From: Whitmania pigra
Lineage: Eukaryota; Annelida; Clitellata; Hirudinida; Haemopidae
Assembly: GCA_021613335.1 (NCBI GenBank)
Contig: JAJTWR010000113.1
Span: forward strand, 2,089,001-2,153,000
Direction: 5' to 3'
DNA length: 64,000 nucleotides
Shown: piece after piece, positions 26,901 to 37,969 of the stretch
Numbering within the stretch: position 1 is the first letter of the stretch
How the letters are laid out: each line of letters begins with the position of its first letter
The notes under the pieces: generated by a model
Told to the model about the DNA's origin: nothing
Databases searched by the model: none
Seen by the model: the letters and a program-made list of their open reading frames with translations, nothing else
Translations under genes and position numbers: made by a program

Positions 26901-29320
26901 TAGTAATCAATAGAATAATTAATTTTGTTTTAGCAGATCAAAACTGGTCCCTAACTGAGTACTTATCGACTTTACAAACTATTCCTGAAGTAAGTCTTAT
27001 TATTTGGAAATTAAAAATTGTTTAACATTTATTTGCAATTATTACATTAGTTTTAGTTGAAATTAACTCAGCCTTAAATTATGTAAATATTGTTGTTATA
27101 TCACTGCAACTACTATTTCTTAATGTAAAATATTGGTAAGAATAGCAGCAAATAATAATAATACTAATTAATTAATAATAATAATGATAATAATAATAAT
27201 AATTCTGCTTAATATTAATTAATTGAACTTAGATGGTTGTTAATATTTATTCACAAATGTTTAAGGCGTCATTATCATAATTTATGAATAATCATTATGA
27301 ACCTAATTGACCAGAACATCATAGTGCTCGAGGAAGGCGTTCTTCCAACGAAGCATTACCTGGAGTTCCTAGCATACCTGTACCCTGTGCATTCATCAGA
27401 TGCTAAGTTGTGCTGCATTGGAGCTTACAACCACCATGGTTATTTATAGCAACATTGTTTCTTTTATAATTTATGTTATTATATTGTGCCATCTTTAACT
27501 AAGTGTATGTCATTTTAGTTCATTTGCAAATAAGTCTGCAGTAGTTGCAATTTGTGCATTTACACTGAATTCAGTTATCGCTTAATACATGCTGCATTTC
27601 TTGGGACAATGTTGCATCACTGTTTAAAATTAATTAATACCTCTAACCCAACAACAAGGAATTCTGATATTATAACATGAGTTAATTTTTATTAAATTAA
27701 TTAATTAATTGATTAAAGAGCATTAATTATCTCAGCTTATCTTGGCATGTCTTCAACTTCGAAACTGTCAGCCTTCAGGACAACTGACATCCCTCCGAGG
27801 CTCAGCTACATGATTAAGACTGCTTACCTCATGAACAATAGGTACCAAGAAACTGGTCAATAATAATAATAATAGTACCTAACTGATTAATTAATCTAAA
27901 GTGTTTTGAAGCACATCAAACATTTTGTTTCCACTTTTAAACCTGCTAATTATGACAGAACACAAAATTGGGAAGCAATAATACCGGACGTGTCCTATGT
28001 TGCACGTCACCCCATGACCCCTGGGAACATGGGCACCTCACCTCTCGTCAGGTCCTATGCTCAGTAAGCGATGCCCTTCCTGAACTAACCACTGGATTAT
28101 GTAATTAATAATTTCTTATCGATTAGGGGCAACATAAAGCTGCCTAAGAACGTAAATCTCCTCCATTCGAAGTCTTACGACAAGTTACTCATAAAACTCC
28201 TCAACAAAGCCGTCGTTCTGAGGAACCTCAGCCAACACTGCAATGTATCTTCGTCAATGAGGCAAGTTGGTGATGGTGGTGATGACGACAATGAAGATGA
28301 TGCAAATTGTTGTAATAGTGGGAGTATAGCTGATGATGAGTATGCATATAAATTAAATAAATAAATGAAATTAGATTGTCGAGGAGTTGGTCTTATTGAT
28401 TTCTTAATTCTCAATTATTGAATTAAATTAATTTTTAGAATTAAGTGAAGGTGGTTGAAATTGTGTCAGATCTATGATTTGAGAGATCTTGTATATTTTG
28501 TTACTGTCAGTTGATATCAATATTTATTTATTTATACTGATATCCTCGGAATCGTTACTGCTACTTGAATATTTGTTTTGAAAACCCAGGAAAAATGTTA
28601 TTTCGATCTTCGGGCAGTCTCACGAGGATGACCAAGGAGACCTGAACGAACTCATCTCCTGTTTCTTCATTTCAACTCCAGCAGACAGTCACGAGATTGT
28701 TGGGCTTTATAAGGGCATCTTCAGGTATCCATCTTCTCATTTGATGCTGTATTTTTTTGCCATAACAGTAGTGATTTCCTTAGGGATTCACATCCATTGA
28801 AATGACAAGGCTTATCGAATTAAGTTTGAAATAAAATCCTTAGTTGATTGTTGTTAATGTCGATTTAATTATTATTAATATTTGTATTATTATTGTTGTT
28901 GTTGTTGTTGTTGTTATTTTATCTCTGTTCTCGAATGGTAACGTTGTCCTGAGTGATTTAAAAAGATTTCATTGAATATGGCTGCTGTGACCCACAAATC
29001 GTTTACATTGTGTTTCTCCCTGGAGGTGATGATGACGATGACGATGATAAAGCGGGTGCTGATTTGTGAATACTGGTCAATAACAATTGTTATTTTTACT
29101 ATCACAGCAGTCAGAGCCTTGCTCTGTAGTTATCGTTAATGTTTAATAGTTTTAATGTTTAATAGTTTTCATATTATTGCTCAAGTTGCCATTAATTAAA
29201 GATAATTAAAACATAGAATGTCTTCTCAGGTTCAGTCACAGGACAGGCATACAAGTCTTTTTTGTTGGCTCCAAGAGTAGGTTCATGGGGTACATTGGCA
29301 GAAATGAAAGTTCGTATTAG
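14111..29320 (+). CDS. POMGNT1-like type II membrane protein with two ILEI stem domains and a degenerate GT13 domain
   Basis: Hand-spliced model of 29 exons and 872 residues: 14111-14123 (tentative first exon), 15602-15676, 16100-16171, 17470-17517, 17709-17781, 19532-19652, 19789-19840, 19978-20092, 20338-20393, 20716-20766, 21189-21270, 21532-21661, 22019-22082, 22765-22939, 23639-23739, 24007-24091, 24200-24326, 24745-24817, 24925-25026, 25506-25601, 25866-25942, 26164-26245, 26937-26989, 27315-27438, 27736-27841, 27959-28063, 28127-28261, 28590-28724, 29230-29320. All phases close. A hydrophobic anchor lies at residues ~10-28. ILEI/FAM3-like domain 1 (~135-317) has GGRGLNVLLING and HFVFLGQRGLHSGSAIE. 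Domain 2 (~318-505) has LGRGLNIVVYDV, FDTYD and HFEGCVPY. A GT13 (MGAT1/POMGNT1) domain follows (~539-843) with IIVLEEG, KLCCIGAYNHH and AIIPDVS. POMGNT1 adds GlcNAc to O-mannose in the Golgi. Here the metal-site acid is Gly649 and the catalytic WDWDMW-like loop is absent, so activity is doubtful. The donor after 28261 is GC. The ends of exons 17709-17781 and 22765-22939 were chosen by phase. Confidence 0.8.
14700..15501 (+). mobile_element. Ty3/gypsy-type retrotransposon remnant with 3' LTR
   Basis: A coding remnant at about 14730-15071 is followed by a basic tail, then a purine tract TTAAGGAGGG and a terminal repeat running from TGTAATGTTG (15194) to GGTTATTTCA (15501), about 308 bp with TG..CA ends. 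This is the order expected at the 3' end of an LTR retrotransposon: end of pol, polypurine tract, LTR. The 5' LTR and the rest of pol are missing. It lies in the first intron of the POMGNT1-like gene. The coding remnant contains YEVEEIES, reminiscent of integrase-tail chromodomains, but that is weak. Confidence 0.6.
15677..16099 (+). other. Intron with complementary GAT and ATC repeat tracts at its two ends
   Basis: Just after the donor (GTGAGTCGATGACGATGATG) come two runs of GAT-type triplets. Just before the acceptor lie long ATC/GTC-type tracts ending CATCATCACCAG. On the same RNA strand, GAU and AUC repeats can pair, so this intron could fold with its splice sites brought together. The pairing is inference. 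Confidence 0.6.
16890..17045. repeat. Tandem duplication, two ~83 bp copies
   Basis: GAAATGTGAACTCTTATATT followed by GATAATCTGACTT.GATTATCTGT occurs twice in a row (about 16893 and 16976), with a few substitutions, inside an intron of the POMGNT1-like gene. Confidence 0.85.
17871..17955. repeat. (ATC)n(ATT)n compound microsatellite
   Basis: Runs of ATC triplets followed by about 20 ATT triplets. The polyasparagine and polyaspartate open frame on the minus strand is produced by this repeat and is not a gene. Confidence 0.95.
18297..19195 (+). pseudogene. CR1/L2-like LINE reverse-transcriptase fragment
   Basis: Reading from SAYRPGFSTETAL through FDTINHQILLEGLQ and GVPQGSVLGPLFF to QYSDDTSLF and SRLDYCNSLL gives the ordered motifs of a non-LTR reverse transcriptase. 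The YADD box is YSDD. At least one frameshift (before FDTINHQ) and one in-frame stop (between SYLS and RIQY) show it is dead. It sits in the POMGNT1-like intron between exons 17709-17781 and 19532-19652. The family guess (CR1/L2 type) is from the wording around FDTINH and the short spacing. The endonuclease domain is missing. Confidence 0.8.
22150..22570 (-). mobile_element. Tc1/mariner transposase N-terminal fragment
   Basis: The minus-strand frame at 22566-22318 reads GRKEKLSAKEKRMLVKRASS followed by FSANQPRIELNVTVCKSTV. This is the helix-turn-helix DNA-binding region of Tc1-type transposases, where GR.RKLS..E.R.L.R and V...TV.R are usual. The DDE catalytic part is absent. ATACACTCCGCCCAACATATA near 22180 may be a terminus. 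It lies in the intron between exons ending 22082 and starting 22765 of the POMGNT1-like gene. Confidence 0.7.
25150..25290. repeat. ~52 bp tandem repeat, about three copies
   Basis: CATTCATTTGCATTAAT followed by CAGTGATTTCATACTTGATC recurs three times in an intron of the POMGNT1-like gene. The last copy is partial. Confidence 0.8.
26571..26695 (+). repeat. tRNA-like SINE copy
   Basis: TAGTCTGATGGTTAAGACTT (box-A-like) is followed about 30 bp later by GGGATTTGAACGC (box-B-like) and an A-rich end (AAAATAAAAAAG). The layout matches tRNA-derived SINEs. It lies in an intron of the POMGNT1-like gene. Confidence 0.45.
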
Positions 29321-30803
29321 TTCTCGTCTGAGCACTATTTTAACGATGGTGTTTGTCTTCAAATAGGAAATGTATGAGATTATTCCTTTCGAGTTTGCGG
29401 GCAAACATTGTCTTTTATTTTCAATTGTGTTTATTACTACTTTCGATAATTGTTTATGCTGATTATCATAAGAGATTGCACGAGTGACCGTAAGGAATGT
29501 GCAACCTACTTAAATAATTCTATTACTTATTTTATTTCCTAACTAATTTAATTATTCTGCTGCCGTTATTTTGCGTTATTAACATCATGTTATTATTATT
29601 ATTAATCACATCTATTGCTTATTATTCATTTTATTCGTGACACAATTTAATTTGCAGCAGAGTGGGTGCCTTAACTCCTTTTAAACTTTTTATGACTGCA
29701 CATATCTGCACTTGGCCTGTGCCTTCACTATTGCAAATGTTTTAGATTTATTAGAAAAAAATATTTTTATTATTTAATGCTTGAACAATTATCTCAAAAG
29801 TTTTTCATATTTTTTTCTGAGGTGCATCAAAATATATCTCAAGAATGTGATCAGGCTACTCTAGTGAAATTGTACATCCCATAAATTCTGATGGTTTTAT
29901 TTTTTAGGATTTCTTAGTTCATTGTCATTTTGTGTTTAAGCTTGTCACTCGCTTCTTAACGTTTCATTGCATTCCTGAAAGCATTTGAGAAATTTTGTTG
30001 AGATTGGTTACAAATTATTTGTAAAATGCACGTTCAAATCAATTGTTAAGTCTTCTCCAATGTGTGGTCATCTAATTGTAAATAATTTAACCCATTCGAT
30101 GGGGTCGTGCTGCATTCGTCGAGATCTCGCAATTTTAGAAAATCTAATAAACCGAAATAAACAAAACTTCTTATTCTAGTGTTTGTTGTTTTAGTTAGTT
30201 ACGAATGGATGTGTTTCAAGTTGTTTGCAAAAGGTGGGGGGGATGAAGTCTTCAGTGAAATTGTCGACAGAAAGATAGGAACCGTTGCGATTACGCTGAA
30301 TTGCTGGAATTCACTCCTAAAATTGCTTCTGCGTTGGGAAAACTGTTCGTTGTTTTTGTAAAGCAAACTAAATGGAATTGAAGAATCAAATCATTGATTT
30401 CAATAGCGATCCTTAATTCCAATTCCGAGACATTACGTCACAGATTCCTAGGCCCCTCAGTGCTAATTATGTTACTAATTTGCAGCGTTTTTATTCAACA
30501 CGTCGATTGTATTCTATTTAGAAAATAAAACAAATCTTTAACCACTTTTAAATGATTAAGTGAACAAATCCATTTGGCACATTTATTTTAAAAATAATTA
30601 AATTTATTTTATTTGTTAAAAATAGCTAAATTATTAAGAATTTGAGAAGTTAGCCGACACTTTATTATTTCAAGGTTTTTCGCGGTTCGCACGAGTAAGT
30701 CATTCGCTTTGTACTGGTTTGATCGTTCTTTATTGAAATTTTCAGACGAAATATTATTGAGTATCGCATTAACTAGTTACAGTCTGTTTGAAGTAGTAAG
30801 AAA
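29321..30803. other. Intergenic region between the POMGNT1-like gene and TDRD9
   Basis: This is the 3' flank of the upstream gene and the 5' flank of TDRD9. CTAATAAACCGAAATAAAC near 30145 offers candidate polyadenylation signals but is more than 800 bp past the stop. Short open frames at 29985-30179 and 30179-30361 have no recognisable motif. No repeat or transposon boundary was seen. Confidence 0.4.
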
Positions 30804-33800
30804 ATGCAGGCGTCATTTAGCCGAAGTAATCGAAATACACGTTTTCTCGTGCTGGAACCGGCCAAAGTTGAAAGACAATATGTGTTTAGACCACCGAATA
30901 ATAGGAGGTGAGTCTTGGAGTGGATTTTTACAACTTGTAAAGGGAAGTTTGAGGAACCAGAAGTTGATTGAATTTGCAATGTTGAAGGATTTAGCTTTTT
31001 GGTAGCTGTTCTACTACCAAAGATTATTGTCAGCTCCAGAATTTGCCATCGCATTTATATTTCTTTTTACATATTAGTAAATCTGCCATTTAACCTGTGA
31101 TGATTGCTTGCAGCATTAGATTGCATAAGTAATCTATAGAGGAATCTTGGTCAAAAGTTTTTGTTCTCCAAATGTTGTCTAGATTATCCTAGTTGTGGAA
31201 AGTACTGTAATTATACAAATAAATCAAGATAATTGAGTTTTCATCCTAACAATTGATTTATAGCAAAGACACATAGTGATGGAGCTGTTCAGTCTTGAAT
31301 ATTTTGTTTCAGGACAGAGTCTGCTGAAAATTATGCTGAGGAATTTAGAAGAAAAGAGTTTGAAGAATTTCAAAATGTAATTAAGTAATGAATTAAATAT
31401 AATGAAATTACTTGTAATATTCTAAATACGTCAAAGAAATGATTAAAAAGAATTCATGTAAATTAGGTTTTTCACTTGAGATTATATTTTCACTTTTCTA
31501 ATAGGAGAATGATTTAATTACAATGCTCTGCACTCTGAAAAATTGCAATTAAAATAATCTGTTACCCTCTGAATGAACTTCAGGATGTAAAGCCTGAAAT
31601 GGATTCTGTTAGTGGCCAGTCAGGCAGATTGGAGCAGTTGGAGGGATTCTCGGAGGTAAATTGTTCGAGGTCCGAGGTTCCGATGGATTGCAGCGAGGCG
31701 AATTTGGATAAGGAAGTAGAGGCTGCAGAGCTTTACAGCCGGTACAACTTTAAGAGTCACTTTGATCCTAAACTCTCCATCACTGGGTACAAGCATCAGG
31801 TGTGTTTTTATTCATGTTCTTTAATAATCTCACTTTTAAAACGTTGCATTATTTGCTGTGGATTGCCTTTCCATTGCATTGCTATAGCATGTTTCACAGG
31901 ATTTATTTAAAATTATTATATTTGCATGGATGGATTAAATGTTGAAATTAGATCATTCATTATAAACAGTGAATAACTCTGCAGATCTTGGAGATGGTGG
32001 AGTCCAAACAAGTGTCGATCATCCAGGGGGGTACGGGCTGCGGAAAGAGCACCCAGGTGTGTCAGTTCATATTGGATGATTTCGTGTCCAGAGGAAAGCA
32101 CTGCAACATCGTGGTCACTCAACCGAGGAGAATTGCTGCCATCAGTGTTGCAAGAAGGGTTTGTGCCGAAAACGGGTGGCAAGTAGGATCGATCTGTGGA
32201 TATCAGGTTGGTGGTGCTTTTTGGTGACGATGATGGTGGTGATAGTTTGGATGATGATTTTTCAATCCTAGGATGATAATGTTTATATATTTATCTTATT
32301 GCAATATCATTTGGGGATCCACTTATCCATTTTGTTTAAACTCACTAATCACAATTCCAAAGAGATCACTATGCATCATCTTTTGTGGTCATCCTCTACC
32401 ATCATATCAGTCCCTATTCATTAGCCATAATATTCTTAAAATCCACCAATTAAATAAATTTCAAATAGGCCATTCATTTATAAATATTTCGAAAGCATGC
32501 TGCCTTCAGTTTTTCATAGTTATTTCGAATTGATAAGTGATTGTCATTTTTATAATCTGCGCAATATTTACAGCTTCCACAAGTTTCAGTATAATTTGGA
32601 GTTGGTTACAGCAGATGCCTGTGATGAATATTTTTATTAAGTGTTTAAGTAATAATTGCCAGGAATGTTATCAGCAGTTGCATTCTAGATTTAACTCTAG
32701 TCACTATTATTTTCTATTTCTCTGGTATATTCATTATTATATTTGTCATCATTATAATCATCACTACCATCATCATCATCGTCCTTATCCTCATCATTAT
32801 CATAATTACAGGTAGGACTGGATAAAGAAGCCAGCAGTGACACAAGGATTTTGTTCTGCACAATTGGTGTTTTCCTTCAGAAGTTAATAACAACGAAGAA
32901 GTTGAATGAGTACACTCACATTATACTCGATGAGGTTAATGGTGCTTGGTTATGATGATGATAGTTATGATTTTTGATATCTTAGTGATGTTGCTTTCCC
33001 TTTGATTGACTAAGTTGTTACACTCTATTGATTGTTTGAACATAATTTTAACCTTACTTACAATTTATTACAACATTAAGATGATGATGGAGTTCATATC
33101 AGAGTGGAATCAAACCTCACAAATGCCATCCATATTATGAACTTATTTCTTTGAACCCCATTTGCATAATTAATTTATTTATTACTTAAGTAATTAATGC
33201 CATTTCAACCTAGGTTCATGACAGAGGTCAGGATACAGATTTCTGCATCTTTGTGGTTAGAAAACTCATGCGCACCATGTCAACAAGTACCAAGGTTAGT
33301 GGTGATGATGATGATGGCGTGAATCATGACAATGATGAAGTAGGTGAATCAGTAATTAATTGGATCATTGGGGAGATTTAAATGGAATTATGGTTATTAA
33401 AGTGATAAGATTTTTAATTTTTTCTTTGTCAAATGAAGTCTTGATATCACTCACATGATCAATAATCACTGCAACAATAACCAACTCAGAGTTCTGCTAC
33501 TTGTCATTGTCATAATTGTGCTACTCATTGTCATCATCATCATCGAAAGCACCAACATCGTTGTGCAGGTGATCCTGATGTCAGCCACATTGGAACTACC
33601 CCTGTATCGCGAGTACCTCAGGTTCAAAACCCCGACAGGTGAAATCGAAGAGCCGTCCATCGTCAAGGTGGTTGGTGACACCTACGATGTCACCGAGATG
33701 TACCTGGATGACCTACAACTCAATGGAGAGGTATTGATGATGATGATGATATTGACATTGGGAATATTTGTAAGGTTATGATAGTGATGGCTATTCAAAG

Positions 33801-36238
33801 ATGTTACATTCTTTCCAAAGCTCCCCGAAAGAGATGAGGAGCCAAAGCTTCACAGGGGTCTTGTGAAGCTGGCTGTGAACCTCATCTTGTCATTCACTGG
33901 AGATGAAAGGATGTGAGTTAAAGATGATTGGTTGTTGTTACTAACAATTATTTGTTAATCATTTATGATTTTGGTCTTCGATTGGTTGTTGTTACTAAAT
34001 TATTTGTTAATCATTTATTGTTCTGGTCTTCGATTGGTTGTTGTTACTAAATTATTTGTTAATCATTTATTGTTCTGGTCTTCGATTGGTTGTTGTTACT
34101 AACAATTATTTTGTTAATCATTTATTGAACTAGTTTTTGATTGATGATGTCTTTCATTCAGATGCCAGTCGGACTTGTCTTGATTGTTTTATTAATTTTA
34201 ATGTTTTGCATTGAATATTGGAGTTTAATTTTATCATTAACATGCTGCAATTCATTTGCCTTAAGTTTTGTTGTCATATTTACATCTTTTTTTTTATAAT
34301 CATTATCAGGAAGAGTATCTCCAAGAAAGGATCAGTGCTTGTCTTCTTGCCAGGTAAGAAGCTATTGATTGTTGTGAAGTTCAAAGTGCTAATTAATATT
34401 CACAAGGTGACCTACATTCTGAATTCAGGTCTTGAAGAGATTGAGGACATGAAGCTCATGCTGGAGCCCTACGTTGAGGAGCACAGGTATCTCCTTGTCA
34501 TCATCATCATCATCATCATCACCTTTGTCAACATGTTGTCATAGTAACCGTTTGACATGCATTTTGGTATCTGTTTTATTCGTTGTCTTACAACTCACCA
34601 ACATTATGTTGGCAACATATATATGTTACCCTTGTGATGCATACCCATGACAACATTTCGGTTATAATTAGGATCTCACTACTTTATGTTATTAATATTA
34701 ATGAGCATCTCATTAATTATAACCATTAACAAGGTTTGTTTGCATTTAAAGGCTGGAGCTGAAAAGGCTCCATTCTGCAATTCCATCCGAGGAACAGGCC
34801 AGTGTCTTCATGGAGATGAGGGATAACCAAAGGAAGGTGGCAAATCTTTTCAAATGCATAATTTATATTTACTAATTATAGCCTTTATGAATATAATATA
34901 ATTAATATTTTATCTGGATAGTAATTTTAAATATAATCTAATTAATATTTTATCTGGATAGTAATTTTAAATATAATCTAATAACATTTACTGGATAGTA
35001 ATTATAAGATAATAAATATTTACTGCTTGTTTTATTTAAGCCACTTTTATATTCTTAACTGCTAAGTCATAACAGTTGACCCCTTGACCCTAAACTAATT
35101 TCTTCCTTTTGATGCAACATCAGGTGATCCTGGCAACGAACATTGCCGAGAGTTCCATCACAGTGGCTGATGTCAAGTATGGTAAGCAAGGAATGCTGTC
35201 CATGATGATGACGATGGTGATGATGATGGAGATGATGAATAGATTGAGTTTTGAATTTGTTAAATCTAAGAAGAATGAATAATTTCCACTGATGATGGTG
35301 ATGATGATGCTACAGTGATAGATTTCTGCCTGACAAAGAGCATGGTCTTCAACATATCGAGCAATTATTCAAGCCTCAAACTCCAATGGGCATCAAAAAG
35401 CAGTTGTGCTCAGAGGAAAGGTTGTAATTTATTAGTAGTAATTATATTCCCATTGTGCTTATTATTTTTTAGATTGTTTGTAATAACAGTCATAATTATA
35501 ATAATAATAAGTGCACTTTATTGTTATTATTAACGGTTACATTCTAATCATGCTCAATATTCTTTTGATTGATTGTGATAGTAACATTAGTAATAAGTAT
35601 TTGCATAGTGCTTATTTATAAACTTAAGCATCAGGGATGTTTGGACCATTTATATGCCGCCATATCCTCGGAATGCATTGTGGCATTTCGAGCTGGGCTA
35701 ATGAACTTTTACTTTAGCCATTGCTAAGGGAAACACAACCTCTTGCACGCTCAAGTTGTTGTTATTTGCATAATATTTGTGATCGTTATGGAGCTAATAT
35801 TGTCACTGTTATCATTGTAGGTGTCTATGATGTTATGCATATTCATCTTACAAATTAATTTTTATCATCATCATCATCATCATCATCCAAACAGGCAGAG
35901 CAGGGAGAGTAGCTGATGGCATTGTTTATCGAATGGTGGAGTACTATTTCTTTCAAAGCCTTAAGGACTTTGACGTTCCTGAAATGCTGGTGATGTTCTT
36001 AGTTGTTAAATATTTTATTCTTAATAAATAATTAATTGTTCATTTTAAATAATTATTTTTTGAATATATTTAATGATATTTTTAATAAGTTCTTTATTAG
36101 TAAGTTCAGCTTGATGGGTGTGCAACGAAGCTTGATCCTGATGTTTGGTTAATTAAAAAATATGAATCAATCGTAACTTCTAAAATAACTTTTTCGATAT
36201 AAAACATGTCGACTTAATAAGCATAATAACTTAATAAA

Positions 36239-36304
<66 letters not shown>

Positions 36305-37904
36305 TGTAACCATGGTAACAGACAAGCCCCCTGGATCACGTGGTACTGAAGTCGAAGCTGTTGAACATGGGAAGTCCAAAGGAGGTCCTTGCACTGACAA
36401 TCACACCGCCCGACCTCAGAAGCATCGAGAAGACTGTGCTCATATTGAAGGAGGTGGATTATTAATCTTCTTCTTGTTCTTGTTGTTGTTGTTGTTGTCA
36501 GTATTGGTGTTGTATTTGTTGTTGACAAAGTATTTTTATTCAAATTGATATTTACTTGTTATCAACATTATTTGGGCAATTGTTGATTTTCTATGAAACA
36601 TGCACAGAAAATGGGCCACAAATGGCAATTTTATTTTTTCATTGTTTAAACTCACCCCTGTAAACAATTTGTGACGTCATTCTGCCTAAGAGTATGTTTG
36701 TGAGTATGGCCACATCCATTAATGATGTCAACGTTTTGTCGCTGAACAGTGTCATTAATTTTCAACCATCATCATCATCATGTAAGACAATATAAGTATA
36801 CTTGTCAGTCTTAACTACAATATTTTATTTGTGTCTGAGTAATCGTCATCATAACATTAACACATCAGGAGGGGGCACTGAGCCCCCTGACGACCGACCT
36901 CCACGACGGGGAATTGACCTTCATGGGGAGGGTGTTGGCCGGACTGCCCGTGGACACCCACATAGGAAAGCTTATCCTGCTTGGGTATTCTGTTGGCTTG
37001 CTGGAGGAGACCATCATAATTGGTTATTATTTTTGAATAACTTTGTTAAGATTTATTATGATTTGGTCTGAAGTATTAGGCCTATTGCTGATCAATGTGT
37101 TTCCTTAGTTTTTCATACATTTATTTATTATCTATTTAATAGGTTTTTATTTTATTTAATGACTTTAATTAATCTTTAATGCCTTGAAATGTGCATTAAT
37201 AAATGTAAAGCATTTCACGATGGGTTCAATAGATGAAAATCAAAGGATAGGGTTTAATATTAATTGAAATAGTTCAAAATAAACCTGATCAAGTAACTCG
37301 TGATTTTATCTCTTTATTTCTGAATAAAATCACATCTTGTGGCATCTGCAGGATCACTACACTCCGTTCCGAGCATCTTTGTGCATCCAAACCACTTGAG
37401 ACTCGAGTCGTACCAGTTAGTGAAATCTTAGCTCTGATTATGATAGTGATGTTTCTGGAGTTGATGATTATGATTATACAACAGGAACAAGTTGAAATGG
37501 TCCAACAATTCCATGAGTGACAGTTTGGCCTGCTACTTTGCTTACAAGGTTAGGTAGTAGTTGCATTAGGATGAGGGTTAATACTAGGATTGTGATGATG
37601 ATGTTAGATAGAGCAGTTATTTCTGATGAAATTGATTACATCACATAGTCTGCCATCAAGTGAAATTATATGCTCACTCAATTATAGATTGAAAGTCATT
37701 GACATTGAAATAATTTATTGCTTACACAAAATCCTTTGTAATTTTGAGATGAACAATGCTGAATACATAACAATGAGGAATAATGACAAGATTTCATTGG
37801 CTGTGATGATGAAAATGATTATATTAAAAAAAGAAAAATTTGTCCAACCTCTCACAACCTAGAGATTTCGTGATTCACCCTAGTCCAACTCAGCCCCATA
37901 ACTT

Positions 37905-37969
<65 letters not shown>

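Noticed and set aside
27841..27959. A missing exon restoring the catalytic loop of the GT13 domain
   Set aside because: The 117 bp between the exons is AT-rich, lacks an internal acceptor/donor pair in phase, and encodes no tryptophan/aspartate-rich segment.
36167..36400. Polymethionine open frame on the minus strand
   Set aside because: Artefact of the (CAT)n microsatellite over a TDRD9 exon on the opposite strand.
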